Assembly: GCA_030762175.1 (NCBI GenBank)
Contig: CM060831.1
Location: 136,821,501 to 136,885,500, forward strand
Length of the DNA: 64,000 nucleotides
DNA from: Metallyticus violacea
Lineage: Eukaryota > Arthropoda > Insecta > Mantodea > Metallyticidae
Direction of reading: 5' to 3'
A program made the position numbers and the translations under genes. This document shows, one piece after another, positions 21,520 through 34,100 of the stretch. A model generated the notes under the pieces. It did no database searches. It saw only the letters and a program-made list of their open reading frames with translations, and had not been told where the DNA came from. Position 1 is the first letter of the stretch, and each line of letters starts with the position of its first letter.

Positions 21520-22836
21520 GAGGCGTGTCCGGAAAGTAAGTACCGTTTTGTTCTACCGCCACCTCAACACTAGTGTCGCAGTTCCACGCATGCGCACTTG
21601 TCTCTCTTATTCATTGTCTGTCCACTGACGCCATTACAGTCGGATCGTGTTGTGTTTACAGTTGTTTGTGATCGTTTGAAATGTTAAAGCAATTTTTGAT
21701 CCCACCGACTGTGAAGTGCGCTCCGTAATACGGTTTTTGTACGTAAGGAATGTAAAGTCAGCTGAAATTCATCGTCAACTTGTAGAGAATGACGGTAAAA
21801 ATGTAATGACAAATGAAATGGTGAGAAAGTGGGTTAGGCAACTCAATGATAGACAATCCAATGTTCATGACGAAGCACGGAGAGGGCGACCTTCTGTTGT
21901 CACTGATGGTTTGGTTAAACAAGTGAATGAGGTAATTCGTGAAAACAGACGGTTCACAATGAGAATGCTTTGTAATGTGTTTCCAGAAATTTCAAAAACT
22001 GTTGTGCATGAGATTTTCACAAAGCGCTTAATTATCGCAAACTGTGTTCTCGTTGGGTTCGAAGATGCGTACGGATATCCACAAAACGAAGCGACTTGAC
22101 AGTGCTGACATTTCTTACCCGATGAGGGAGATGATTTCTTAAGCAGGATAGTGACCGGTGATGAAACGTGGGTTTGTCATGTCACTCCAGAATCAAAACA
22201 ACAGTCGATGGAGTGGAGGCACACAGGATCCGCCAAACGACAAAATTCAAAACATCGTTGTCAGCACTAAAAATGATGTGCACTGTGTTCTGGGACAGCC
22301 GGGGCACTCTGCTTGTTGAGTTCCTCCCCAGAGACGCAACCATCAATGCGGTGGGACACTGTGAAACATTGAGAAATCTTCGGCGCGCAATTCAAAACAA
22401 AAGGCGTGAAATGCTCAGTCACGGCATTATGTTGCTTCATAATAACGCACGTCCTCGTTCTGCTGGTGTCACACAAAACAATATTCAACAATTCGATTGG
22501 GAGCAGTTCAATCACCCGTCATACAGTCCCGATCTCTCACCTTCTGATTGCCACTTGTTCTTGAACATGAAGCGTGAGCTCGGAGGAAGGCGCTTTGACA
22601 GCGATAACGACGCAAGAAACTGTTCAGCAGTGACTCTCTTCACTGACGGCATCTTTCTTTGAAGAGGGCATACAAAAGTTGATTTCCCGCTATGACAAAT
22701 GTGTGAAAAATGGTGGCAACTATGTCGTAAAATAAGTTAGGAATGCTCTTTCATGTACAAATAAATGTTATTGGGAAAGCAAATATTTTATGCCCTTTTT
22801 TCCAAACAGGTACTTACTTTCCGGACATGTTTCGTG
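21520..22836 (+). mobile_element. Mariner element, nearly complete, inactive
   Basis: Terminal inverted repeats share GTCCGGAAAGTAAGTACC (left about 21525-21543, right about 22808-22826 in reverse). The transposase frame runs 21690-22735. Blocks DCEVRSVIRFLYVRNVKSAE and GRPSVVTDGLV mark the N-terminal HTH domains. GDETWV has the first catalytic Asp at 22160. SYSPDLSPSDCHLF has the third at 22546. The second catalytic position (22441) is Asn in LLHNNARP, where Asp is expected. The 105-base distance between the second and third positions is exactly DD34D spacing. A frameshift lies between about 22200 and 22270. It is a dead copy, but its ends are in good order. Confidence 0.93.
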
Positions 22837-22857
22837 TGTATATATAAAGTAATAATA

Positions 22858-22985
22858 AGTCACTTATCTTCTTGCCATAGAAGAGCTGTACGAGTTCGAA
22901 ATATAGCGATTATAAGTGTGACTTTATCTTAGTGTTTTATCCTTTTCTGCTTTTACAATTACTGTTAATTTGTTACATTATATAT
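22858..22985 (-). repeat. Dispersed A-rich repeat R2, inverted copy
   Basis: The reverse complement shares TAACAAATTAACAGTAATT, AAGTCACACTT, ATCGCTATATTTCG-ACTCGT and TTCTATGGCAAGAAGA with two copies at 39512-39632 and 39886-39997. It starts 20 bases after the mariner end. Confidence 0.85.
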
Positions 22986-23423
22986 AGGTTAGTATATGAA
23001 GCAAATTAAAGACGTTCATGTAAATTCAGTGTGTTGACAAAATATTAGTTGAAAAAATATTACGTAATTAAAAAGTCTAAAATGTGTGCTATAACTTTTG
23101 AATCATAATGACTGCCATAGTGATAGTTGGATAATTGCATAAGCATCTTTAGTTTTCAATTTCAGAAATTAACTCATTAATATCCTTAACTTATATTATC
23201 ATTTGATATTTTCGCATCCTAACGCTTGCATTTTATCGACTAATTTTGACATTATTACCAGAGATAATCAAATGTGTTACACAAACGCCGTATACAGAGT
23301 AAGTAAAAATTATTTGAGTAAATTTGAACTTAACAAATTAACTGCTCTTAAAATAAAAGGCTACAAGGCTAAAGTAAATGAATATGCTCCCCTACTATTC
23401 TTAAAACAAAGAATGCACCGCTG
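22985..23423. other. Spacer, nothing recognised
   Basis: AT-rich sequence with no supported feature. Confidence 0.5.
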
Positions 23424-23610
23424 GCCATTAGAATTGCAACACATGCGTATTCATTATGTCCATAGGGAAATGTCTATCTTCTCCTTCGGTTGTTTGACAG
23501 GGCCGTTGGGTTCCTTCACGTCTGTGTGTTCATCCTACTTCTGATCTCACATTCGTTTCGCCGTGAACGCATTTCGTTCAACATGAGCACCAGTTCCTCA
23601 GACTGATATC
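23424..23610 (+). repeat. Dispersed repeat R1, copy 2
   Basis: It opens with GCTGGCCATTAGAATTGCAA and shares its core with 5508-5700. It carries an extra ccgtgaacgcatt segment absent from copy 1. Confidence 0.75.
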
Positions 23611-25265
23611 CCTTGATCATATTCAGACAGATGTTCATTCCTTTTGGGAGAGATAACGCTTCTCTTATGAACGTTACAATGTTAATAGCTAGCCGTATAA
23701 TTTTTCCATATATTGGGACTAACCGCTACCTGAAATAGAGGTGAATAACAAAAGACAAATGAAATGGTATTACTTTACCAATGATACCAAAGGATTCCGA
23801 AATGAAGCCATAGTTTACAAAAAAATAGCAACGTTATTGAATGTGCAGACAATGCGGGAACGATGCTTTATTTCTGCATTTTTTCTCGCGTCATATTTAA
23901 ATTTGTAAATTGCTAACTTTTTTGTTCTAATTTTGTCTGTATCTTTATTATGGCTTAATGGTAGTAAACAAACAAATGAAAGACGACTAGTAAAAATTAT
24001 TATTACGTTTTAGACTCATGTTTTTTTTTTTTCCTTCCTACCTTACCAATACCTGGTTACAGTAGAAACTTAAGGATAAAACGCCAATTTAGGCAAGTAA
24101 AATGACCCAATATACAAAACTTAATCTAGTGAAATGTTCTGGTATAATTTGTACCGTTCTGTATACGACTAAAGTAATAAAGCATTTGTGGTGTAAAGAT
24201 ATTCACATCTGAAAGTTAATATTAAAGAATTTCTTTAGATGTGAGAAGAATATCATATTATAATGAAAAATCATAATAATCTACAATTTTTTGCTCGTGT
24301 ACCGCAATTGACACCCCATTTGCCACTTTATTTCTACTATATACGAGTTGGTATTTTCTTTTTAACTTTTCCAGTATCAAAGTAGCACTTTCTGAGTTTA
24401 CTGGCACCCTTACCTTTCTGCTATAATGTAAGTAATATAAAATATTAAAATAATGCATACCAACTTTTATTTATGTGAAGTAAATGCCTTGTTTTCTACG
24501 GTTCGTGTTAAGGGCAAAAATTAGTCCGCCCTTTGCCTTATGGCTGACTACAGTGGATTATGTTTTAAAAGTAATTCTTACTTCAGAGAAAACTTCTTAT
24601 GAAATGGAATACAAAACTTGTTTTTTCACCTGTCAGATGGTTAAAATCTTCAACTTTTTAAGATTTTTTTTTTAATTAACTAACAGGAACTAACGCTGTT
24701 CCTTTTCTTTGTGTTTATCGGAACCAGTGAAAGGTTATTGACTTATGCAACTCTAACAAGCTGAATGCCAAGTACATAAAATTGGTCACAATGTTTGTTT
24801 TGACGTTCTTTTATCGGTGCTGGTACACATTGACAGCTAAGTCCATTATGGTTCATATCGACTTCATCTAAGAGCCGTTAATCCAACGCAGACCAGAGGA
24901 CCACCCAATAGACGGAGTGACACGTTCTTAAATAGAGTGGTCTATGTGAATAATATGGATAAGAAATCAAAGCATTATAATAATACAAATATATATACTA
25001 AAAAGTTTTTAGAAAGCTCTTCTTTAGACCATTTCTGACTTGTCTATTCAGAAAAAGTCATAGCTTTGTTTTACTTAATCTCAGACGAGTTTTACATTAT
25101 AGTACTGTGATTATGTATAGCTCAATATCCTTACTCTGTCATAAAGCATACTAACAATGCAATTATAGTTCAGTGTCTTCAATAAAAATTGTTCTGTAAA
25201 CACTGAACTCAGATATTTATTAGCTGAAGATTTTTGCTCATCTGCAATGGTGCTGAACAAAGTTA
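23610..25265. other. Spacer, nothing recognised
   Basis: AT-rich sequence with T runs at 24022 and 24665. Open frames are all under 70 codons and none resembles a known family. Confidence 0.5.
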
Positions 25266-25267
25266 AA

Positions 25268-26409
25268 AGGGCTGTTCAATAAACAATTATCGTAATTGTC
25301 ACCGACTTAATTTCTTGCTTTGTTAGCTTAATGCGTAATTTTACACGTAGTATTAGTTTCATTGTTGTCAATTCCTGTTTCCCACCTGCGAGAGGTGTGC
25401 AAGTTGAAACATATTCAGTTCCGCCTACAGCAAAACGGAGGTGACGCCCGAAGAGCAATATGCTGCTCTGAAATTCTGCTTTCGTCTCAGCTGAGGCATA
25501 AAGAAAGTTTCTTCTTCCCTATAGCACAGCTAAAATATTTAAAATGCTTAAAGAGAGGAGACAATCGATTTTAAAGGTAGTTACACCGGAGCTTTAGTTC
25601 GTGCTCTAACGGAAGAAAACTTTATCAACGCTGCTGTCATTGTGAGTGAGGATCGTCGAATAACATTAACAACCCTTTCAGAAATTCTGAACAAAATTTC
25701 ATAATTTGGTAACTAAATAGTTGCATATGAGAGATGTTTGTGCACGGTGGGTTCCAAATCTGCTGATTCCCGGAAAAAAGAACGATGCAGGTTTGCATGC
25801 AGTTGAAGATGATGTTACAGGAAATGCGGAGTTTTTCAATGGTAATCACTGTTGACTAAACTTGACTATGTAATTTCAGTCCTAAGAACAAACAGAAAAT
25901 CTCTGTGCGGAAATCTCCTTAATCATCAACACAAGTTGTTGCTTCTTGTGGGAAAGTTAAGGTTATCTAATTTTTCGATATTTAAGGAATATTTTTTCAA
26001 CATGTCATATGCACACAAACAACTATGAATGCGCAGTTACTACAGAGATGTCCTGAAAAACTCTTCAAGGCCCTATCTCAAGCAAAAGGCTACAAGTTGG
26101 ATGCTGCACTGCAATAATGCTCGGCAACGCATCGCAAATATTGTTGCTGAGTATCTCACAAAAATCAATGCGTCCCTTATTCTCCCCGTAGTCCAGATTT
26201 AGCCCAGTGTGACTTTCTATTTTTCCCCAAATTGAAGAAACTCCTTTGTGGGTGGATTTTCCATCAAGACTGCTGAGGCGATTCTAAAATAACCTGTCAA
26301 AAATGTTTTCCAGCATGTCTTTGAAGATTGGCAAACAGATGAATCGCATTGCGATAAAACAGGAGAACGAGTAAAGGTGAGTTATGATAATTCTTTATTG
26401 AACAGCCCT
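25268..26409 (+). mobile_element. Mariner (irritans-like) element, complete ends, heavily decayed
   Basis: The ends AGGGCTGTTCAATAAACAAT and its reverse partner TTCTTTATTGAACAGCCCT (26391-26409) form good inverted repeats about 1.14 kb apart, a normal mariner length. Decayed transposase blocks are in order: EEQYAALKFCFRLS near 25450, YLHMRDVCARWVPNLL near 25720-25770, FFDI-GIF near 25975, and PRSPDLAQCDFLFFPKLKKL near 26180-26240, which retains the third catalytic Asp. Stops and frameshifts occur throughout. Confidence 0.85.
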
Positions 26410-27362
26410 CTTACACCCTCTGATAGAGTATGCGCCAAACCTCGAGGAATAATTAACATCGGCATGGTCTATATCTCAATACGTGATTTAATTAGGCAGA
26501 CAAGACTTGCAAACGTTATTTGCATGTAACAAATGACTAATGGGATTAAAGGGCATCACACTATTACCATAAATGCCTACGTATGGGTCACTATGTGGTA
26601 GATATTGGTACATAATTAAAATACAACTGTTCTGTCATAGCCTACTTTCCTTTTATTACCTAAGTATGATTTAATTTGTAAATTTTCGATTCAGAACCTA
26701 AGATTGTAGGCCCTGACTTGAACTAGACACATACTTTTCGACCTGATTAACTTTTTAGTTGACAGGAGTAAATCAACTGTGCAATTCTTCAACACAACCT
26801 CCATTCACTTCATAAGATTTCACACACATGAATTAATAGCTTCCAGGAGTTTCAGCTAAAATAAATGTTATATTTTTATTATTAACCTCATTATAATTAT
26901 CATTAAATATCTCTTCCTGAAGATATTTCTTCCGTTTAGACTGTCTCTTGGATCTCTTTGAAGCTACAGTTCTCGCAACAAGAACCATATGGGTTGGATG
27001 TTCGTGATGAAGCAAAAAAGCATAATGACGCAGCATTCCTTCCACATCTTAATAGCATCAAGCAGTTTGTGCATAATTCTTTGCATTCACGATATTCTTT
27101 TCCTTGAAGTCAATCAAGATAATCTTTCGACAGTCCCAAAAAGTTGTGTCATCATCTTCTTGGTGTGCCGAAATTTCTCAGTGATGCTTAAGCTTTTCTC
27201 AAGCATATACTTTTTTATGTTTTTAATTTTTTTTTTTTTGTTTTACCTGTTAATTTTACCTTCCATAGTCTCTTAGATTATATCGACTAACGTTACTCAT
27301 GTAACGTCATCTTAAAATCGACCAATGAAACGAAACAAAATTCTGAATTTTTACTAATCACA
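26410..27362. other. Spacer, nothing recognised
   Basis: Only short open frames are present. The 95-codon frame at 26989-27276 is hydrophobic at its end because of a T run and is not supported as a gene. Confidence 0.5.
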
Positions 27363-27371
27363 GCTGGAATG

Positions 27372-27670
27372 TCGGTCCTGGTGGTGTAGTGGTTACCATA
27401 CTTGCCTCATAAACCCAAGGTCGCGGGTTCGAACCCGGCCAGAACCAATGGATTTTTTCGGGGCGTAAAATCCTAAGTATGGCTTCCTTCGGAAGGGAAG
27501 TAAAGCTGTGGGTCCCGTGCCGCAAAAAAGAACCTCAAGCCTGAAAGAGAGGCCTCTGAGCAAAATTTGTCGGCCGTTTCACGCCCTGAGTTGAATGGGA
27601 CGCTGATGGCCTGAGATGTTAAAGAGCGTCCTAAAATCAATCAATCAAAAAAAAAAAAAAAAAAAAAAAA
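27372..27670 (+). mobile_element. SINE family A, full-length with target duplication and poly-A tail
   Basis: The complete head, with TGTAGTGGTTACCATACTTG and a perfect B box GGTTCGAACC, is followed by the body and a 24-base A tail. It is flanked by GCTGGAATG at 27363-27371 and 27671-27679, a 9-bp direct duplication. The long uninterrupted tail and intact promoter boxes make this the youngest-looking SINE A here. Confidence 0.95.
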
Positions 27671-27766
27671 GCTGGAATGAAATTATCGAACAAAAAATAT
27701 CAAATCCGTTTTATCACCGACGTACATTTATCTTGTGGTCAGTGTAGCCAATTCTACACCTCCACA

Positions 27767-28040
27767 CCGCCACGGGTGGCCGAGGTCGTAAGGCGCGGAC
27801 TCGTGAGCGGGAGGTCTGGGTTCGAATACCGCAAGAACCGTCCTCACTGACTGAGGTTTTTTCCAAGTTTTCCTCAGTCCTCATAAATGGCAAATGCCGG
27901 GGAGGTACCCTAAACTTAGGCCTGGAACGTTTCCCTCCTTTAAAAATAAATCCTTTCCCAATATATCATTTCATCTCATGTATCATCAGTGTCCATCGCC
28001 TGTGGTGCCTCAGTAGTAAAAACGGGCGTTAAACACTATT
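27767..28040 (+). mobile_element. SINE family B, full-length
   Basis: The head CCGCCACGGGTGGCCGAGGT, GTGAGCGGGAGGTCTGG, the B box GGTTCGAATACC, the body and CGGGCGTTAAACACTATTC are all present. An (ATTC/ATTG)n run follows at 28036-28070. The same simple repeat flanks the 3' end of the copy at 53519, so it appears to be the family's tail. Confidence 0.95.
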
Positions 28041-28224
28041 CATTGATTCATTGATTCATTCATTCATTCCCTCTCTCTCAATTGGTATTAGAAAATCGAA
28101 TTGTAGGGACTGTAATAGTCGACTTTTGTCCATTTCAGTCTCACGGTTTCTGAATAATATAAATATTGCCTTACATACAAGTGATTGTTGATATTCTGTG
28201 CGCGAATTTAATATTTAATATACT

Positions 28225-28225
<1 letters not shown>

Positions 28226-28261
<36 letters not shown>
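28226..28261 (+). repeat. (TG)n(TA)n microsatellite
   Basis: A short TG run passes into about 14 uninterrupted TA units. Confidence 0.95.
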
Positions 28262-28264
<3 letters not shown>

Positions 28265-30770
28265 TTTTACTCTTATTCTATTCCTGAAATAGTCCTAAGC
28301 CGTATTTTGCTCTTTCTAATGGCAATGTCGACACCCTTCTGCCGCAAGATTGCTTGAAAAGGTTAAATACAAATATAAAAATATTACAATTTTGTAAGCC
28401 ATTTTAGAGGATTTAATATTTAAGTTCTTATTTTATTCGTGAAATAGTCCTAATAAATATCACTCTCAGACCCTCTGGTGATATTACTTGTTATTATCTT
28501 CAAAGTTATTATAACTGAAAATTTTGTAAATTTCATAAAATGTCTTTGCTTGCTTGCTTTAAGGGCTGTAGTCAAATGCCCTACACTTTCTTCTGGATAG
28601 TAAATGATTCAACATTCTGAGTCTTTCTTTTATTACATTTCTTTCCGTTAGCAGTTGTTACATTTTAGATAAAAAGTATGTATACAACATATTTAGACTT
28701 GAAACAGCACATATTATTTTCATCGACTGCAGATATGTCAATTCAACCCCAGATATTATCTGCTCTGCATACCCCAAGTTTCAGCTAAAGACTTCATTCT
28801 TGTCCTTGATGAGCCCGATATTAAAATAGACGCATCAACTATTGACATATGAAGGTAAAGCATGTTTGTGACTCGTCCTATCATGTGATATCTCTATCGC
28901 AGTGTTGTCAGTTATAGTGCATATAGTGAGATTATTTTATTTACGCCGAACCGTAAAAAGGCAGATGGAGTCACAGCGATTAAAATAAGTGTTTTTATTT
29001 TCGTATTTATATTTGTACTGAAATCATAAAATGATGCTGTATTTAAAACTGATAATAATAAACACTAACCTGTAATATAAGCGATGCCAGCATATGCGTG
29101 GGAAATTCCTGTGTTTTACATAATTTTTTTTTTCGTAAAAACAGGCGATTCGGAACACGTTTCTTGTCACCTTTAATAGTTTCTCTACCTGGAACACGAA
29201 CGCTAGAATGTTAGATTGTAGGCAAAAATTCTTCCCACAAATGTATTGTACATAAAATTCCCTTCTTAGAAACTGTGTTTATGTAGTGGTATAATAAACG
29301 AAGAAAACTTTACATACAATGAAAGTATAAGCTACTACTCGCACGTGTATTGTAGGCCTTGACGACTGGTTTCTCCGTACTCTGCTGAACTCTTAACTCA
29401 AATAACCTCGCTGTACTTGTTGCCTGTAATATTTGAAAGGTCAACAGTTCTTTTTAGATCACAAGCATATTTATAATATAATTAAGGGCTTAAAATGTTG
29501 AACTTGTTTGTAAGATGCATATTTACTGGAACATGAGCCATAAATTCACATTGTATTCTCACTATTCAGCAGAAAATTAAATGTGGTCAAAGTAGGAAAA
29601 CTTATATAAGTTATTCTCTTGTTCTGAGCATAGAGCAAGGGTCGACTTCTCAAAAGCTGAATAATTGGTCTTTGAGAGTTGTTCTGATGAGTAGAGTGCC
29701 CTTCCGCACACCCCACTTAGTTTGGCAATACCACATTACAGGATTTGACTGACTTTCATATGCCATTTACTTATGCATCTATTGTAGGTTTTCATGCAGA
29801 TGTTTGGGTTCATCCTATACGAAAGGAGAAAACACCCCATTTTGACAATTTGAATGTTTCATGTTGAATAGTTTTATTACTGAGAATTAGAAAAATGAAT
29901 AGAAATCATGAATCTAGCTCGCAATTTTTCCTACACAATCTTTTAGCATTGGACTGCATCGTCACCAGCTTTTTGATTCCATGAAAAGAAAGGGGAAAAT
30001 GTCACAGGCGCATCAATCCACTCAAATTTTCTTCCAGAATACAAATAAATAAGAGAAAAATTGAACAGTAGGTGGAATGAAGAAGATCACAGCATCACAA
30101 TATTTGTACTGTCTAAGCAGTGCTATCTTACTTTTCCTGCTGTTCAGCATTCTGTGAGAAAATATATCCCAAAAAGCTATAATCTTAATTAAATGAAGAG
30201 GGATATTGATGGATGATTGGCGATATTTTTGTTTGAAGCGTCCAGAACTGATCTCAGGTGAAAAAAGATCGCAAAAATGTCTCGCACACTTATCTCAAAA
30301 AGTAAAAAGTGAACGGTTTGCAATGTTCCATTCTTTCTTGTTTGTCAGTAACACACGTGTATCTCCCAAATGTAGCTAGTCTTTAGTGATATGAAGATGA
30401 TACAAAAATAACCCGGAGTTTTTATTTTACAACTTGTGAGTATCAGCAAGGGGACACGCCATTGAGATGTGGAGATTTCAGAAGTATTGGAAAAATCTGA
30501 TTCGCCTCGCACAGCCGTTTCATTTGTCAGTAGCATCGTGTCCGAGCAAAAAGTGCATTCGTCGATTGCGCAACACACTTGTTTATGGTGCAGGAATGCT
30601 TAAAACCAGCCAAACATTTTTACAAAGAGTAAACGCACAGTTTGGGCCTAGGATGTAAGTGTATGAGTGGCACAAAGGTTACACAATAGGACAAGAAATT
30701 GCAATAAATGAAAATAACTGGACAAGCGTAACGGGGAAAAAAAAAAAAAAAAATTCTGGCCATTATGGAG
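28265..30770. other. Spacer, nothing recognised
   Basis: AT-rich sequence with no open frame above 77 codons and no repeat shared with the rest of the window. The block 30430-30660 is GC-richer and could belong to the transposase relic that follows. Confidence 0.45.
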
Positions 30771-30774
30771 TGTA

Positions 30775-31195
30775 ACTGATGTCTGAAGATTTCAAAAGGA
30801 ATGTGTTAGAGGCTTTTGACTGAACACCGGGATCAGGCAGATATGGTTTGCATCGAAACGCAGCCTGCGATGAAACATGGGTATGCTACTATACCCCTGA
30901 GTTGACTGGGTTCTCTTGCCAATCCTCTGCGACTTTCAAGACATTTTGTTAATCGATTTTCTACAAGACCTTCAAACAGTACATGCAGTTTATTACTGTC
31001 AGCTTCTGTTTATGGCAAAACACGCTTATAACCAAAAAACACATCAACAGTCAATTCGAGACTGCTTTGATAAGAGAAAAACTTGAGGAAATCCATTGGT
31101 AGCATTAGAACATCCTCCTTATAGTCCAGATTTATCACCTCGTATGTTTGGACCGTTAAAAGAAACACTGGTTATGTAGAAAAATGGGTTTCCCA
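30775..31195 (+). pseudogene. Mariner transposase relic (central and C-terminal parts)
   Basis: The frames give FKRNVLEAFD near 30792, then CDETWVCYYTPEL (30869-30906), the first catalytic region with Asp kept but Gly of GDE changed to Cys. FETALIREK follows near 31058, and LEHPPYSPDLSP near 31106-31141 precedes FGPLKETL. The region of the second Asp is deleted or unreadable, and the third Asp is lost (Arg-Met follow SP). An A run at 30737-30753 interrupts the upstream part. No inverted repeats were recognised. Confidence 0.65.
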
Positions 31196-31199
31196 TTTT

Positions 31200-34100
31200 T
31201 AATTAGTTTAGTTTAAATAAATTACAAACTAAAGAAACTGCGGTTTATATTTGGTTTACTTTGTAGAAAATTACCAATACTAATTTTCAACAAAGCAGCA
31301 ATAACCCATGCTGTGATGTGCTCAACAATTCTAGCAGCGTTCTCTCCCAAAGATGCGGTTCATTCTCAGCGCATTGTCGGCTTTCTTTAAAGGCCTTACT
31401 CCATTTGTATCTTGAGAGCGTTTATTCTCCATACGCTATGTTTACTCTTCTGCATATTTCCGACCTCTGTAAGTAGTTTAACATTAATGTGTCTTCCACA
31501 TTTGGATCAACACATTTTCTCACGTCTGTAACTGCTACCCAACGTGGTAGTAGTACAACAACAACGTTTAAGGAAACACATTCCAGGACGTCAGGTGGTG
31601 AGTGTTGCTTCCGCGCATGCGTCCCTATATGGACGCGCTAGTTCAAGTATGTCTGCCGAGGAAGCATTCTCACCGTCTCATCTTCAATATTCGAGAAGTA
31701 TTCCAAGTCACTGTAATGCTGCAAACATGCCCTCAAGGAGAACCGTGCAGCAAAACATGGGAATGTAGGCACATCAGTAGTGATGTAGCGTGAGACATCG
31801 GTTTAGGTCGCCATTGCGTCACCACATTAATATTCATGGGGTGTGTAGATAATGATTGGCGGAAGGAGCGAATCGTGCAAAGGCTTCACCACTGCAATCG
31901 AAATCTGCATAATTAAAAGTTTATAAAACAATAGTAGTAGTATTAGCAATCTGCTGGGGAGAATGCACCGTTGCAAAATACGCCTTGCAGTGGAACCGTT
32001 GAAAACACTGACTAACGTTCTATCAGCTTTTAAAAAATATTTTCCCAATTTTATTTGGTATTTTAAAACCTGCATTTCTGCGTTTCTCTAAGCACTAAAG
32101 AATCAGAATTTTAAAGAAAACTTTAAGCAATAGAATATCTTTGAAACCTGAAACGAAGATGTTGGTGGGGGTGGGATTTGGGTTGTATGGTAGCTGTGTT
32201 GATTAATTTAAGCCCACTAATCGCAGATTTTGCTACGGCTGCTGAAAACCTCCAACTCTGCTCTAGGACTTTTAACTGATTTCTGGCAGCCATAAGCTAC
32301 CCAGGGCTGAGTGAATTAGTGAATTTGATATGGAATTCGTCGATAAATAACGCCTCGTGATTTAGTTGCTGAAGTTGTTTATTCTCCATAACATGAATAT
32401 TTAGGCTAACTCACCTGTCACGTTGAACCACGTCGAATCTTCGCAAACGTGTAAATTTATTGCTTTCACCAAACGGTGCCGAATGCGAAGAGATTGTTAT
32501 TTCAACAGTATTCTTAATGCATCCCAGTAATATTGTATCGGTATCTCTCGTGGTGATTGACAGTCAAGTCTCATTATTGCCGGAACTGGTACTCGGCACT
32601 TAGGCTGCTCTTCCGCTGATCTCCGAGCGATGGCAGCCACACGTATCTGGACCCGGAACATTCTGAGACTGCGCGACTTTTGGGCAAAATCTATCACTTT
32701 TATACTCAATATAAAATGACGCTATTGACGAACAGCGGCGCGAAATATTCCCGCCAGTTTTATGTTAACGTTACTCATAGGTCAGTGCTTACCTCGCTGA
32801 ATTTCATTTCTATTCGCTGGACAATTTTGTTAAAGCCAATGCTCAGCTATTCGTCAATAAGGGGAATTTAAACAGGTTTTATACCTCTATTTTACTCAGA
32901 CACCTGCCACTATGTGCCAGGCAGTTTTCTGCCCCAAGGCGGGGCCATTTCCAACCGTAGCTGCATACTAGAAATAATTACCTTGCAATGTCTGGCTTTT
33001 TGCGAACTCTCTGTGTTCGGAGAAATACGTGAGTTTTTCCTTAACTTGCTATATATTATTACGTGCTATATCTTAAATATTACCAAAAATTACATATTAT
33101 GAACGCATTTAAACACTATACAATCTTAATTGTACATAGGCTAAAGTTCCTTCACCGAAAGAAAATGCACAACCTGCTTACACATAATTATTGAGTTGCT
33201 GATTCTAAAATTACAAACATTAATTATTTGCCAGAGATAGCCAAACTGTAGCTAAGTAATTCATTCTCTGACTGAAGTTCTTCGCAACTCTTTTGACTTT
33301 ACTGCGATTTAACTTCCGCGAGTCTGTTCATGTGTGGTTAGGGTTAAAAAAAAAGTGTTTTGTAAGTACCAAGGCGCTAATATACCCCTAAGTTACGCGT
33401 CATTGGTTTTGTTCCCACTTTTTGCCGATCAGAAACTTAAAATTTAAGTAATAAATAATAATATTTAATATGTTGGCCTACTTCTGAGGAAAAATAATAG
33501 TATATACTATGATATTAGTTTATGATGATATACTTTACTGCATAAATAAATGTTTCATGTTTACGACTGCAATAATTTATAACTTTATAAATGAGTTTCA
33601 TGCACATTTTTTAATAAAGAATTGAAGAGTGCAGATGTCAAAAGTTTTAAGTGCCATTTTAAATCTAATCATTTTATTATGCCCAGGTGCATGTTGTAAG
33701 TGTGTGTATACACGGATGAAGTAGTTCAAATACTCGTTAACAGATAGCGCAGTTCTAAATGCCATACTATGCTGTAATCTGGTGTTCTAATGCAATGCCA
33801 TTATAATATAAAAATTTAAGGGAAATGTTTAAGTACAGAAATATTTATTTAGTAAACGACCACAGCTTTTTGAGTTGCGATAGAGATTTCATTATAGAGA
33901 AAAGAAGGTTACGCAAGGCCTTCATTCTCCAAGATTTACATAGGATTGTGGATTAAGCTAAATCTATAACTCCTTTTCATGTAGTTCTAATGAAATCAAG
34001 TGATTTCTTTATTTTAAAAATGTTTCTGATTCAATGTTAACACTAAATAAGTGCAACATTTCAAAATGCACAATGTTTAATGTAGCTCGATCTCATCCAT

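Noticed and set aside
27772..27840. Possible tRNA-Ser/Leu gene
   Set aside because: The same head with the same downstream body occurs many times; it is the head of SINE family B.
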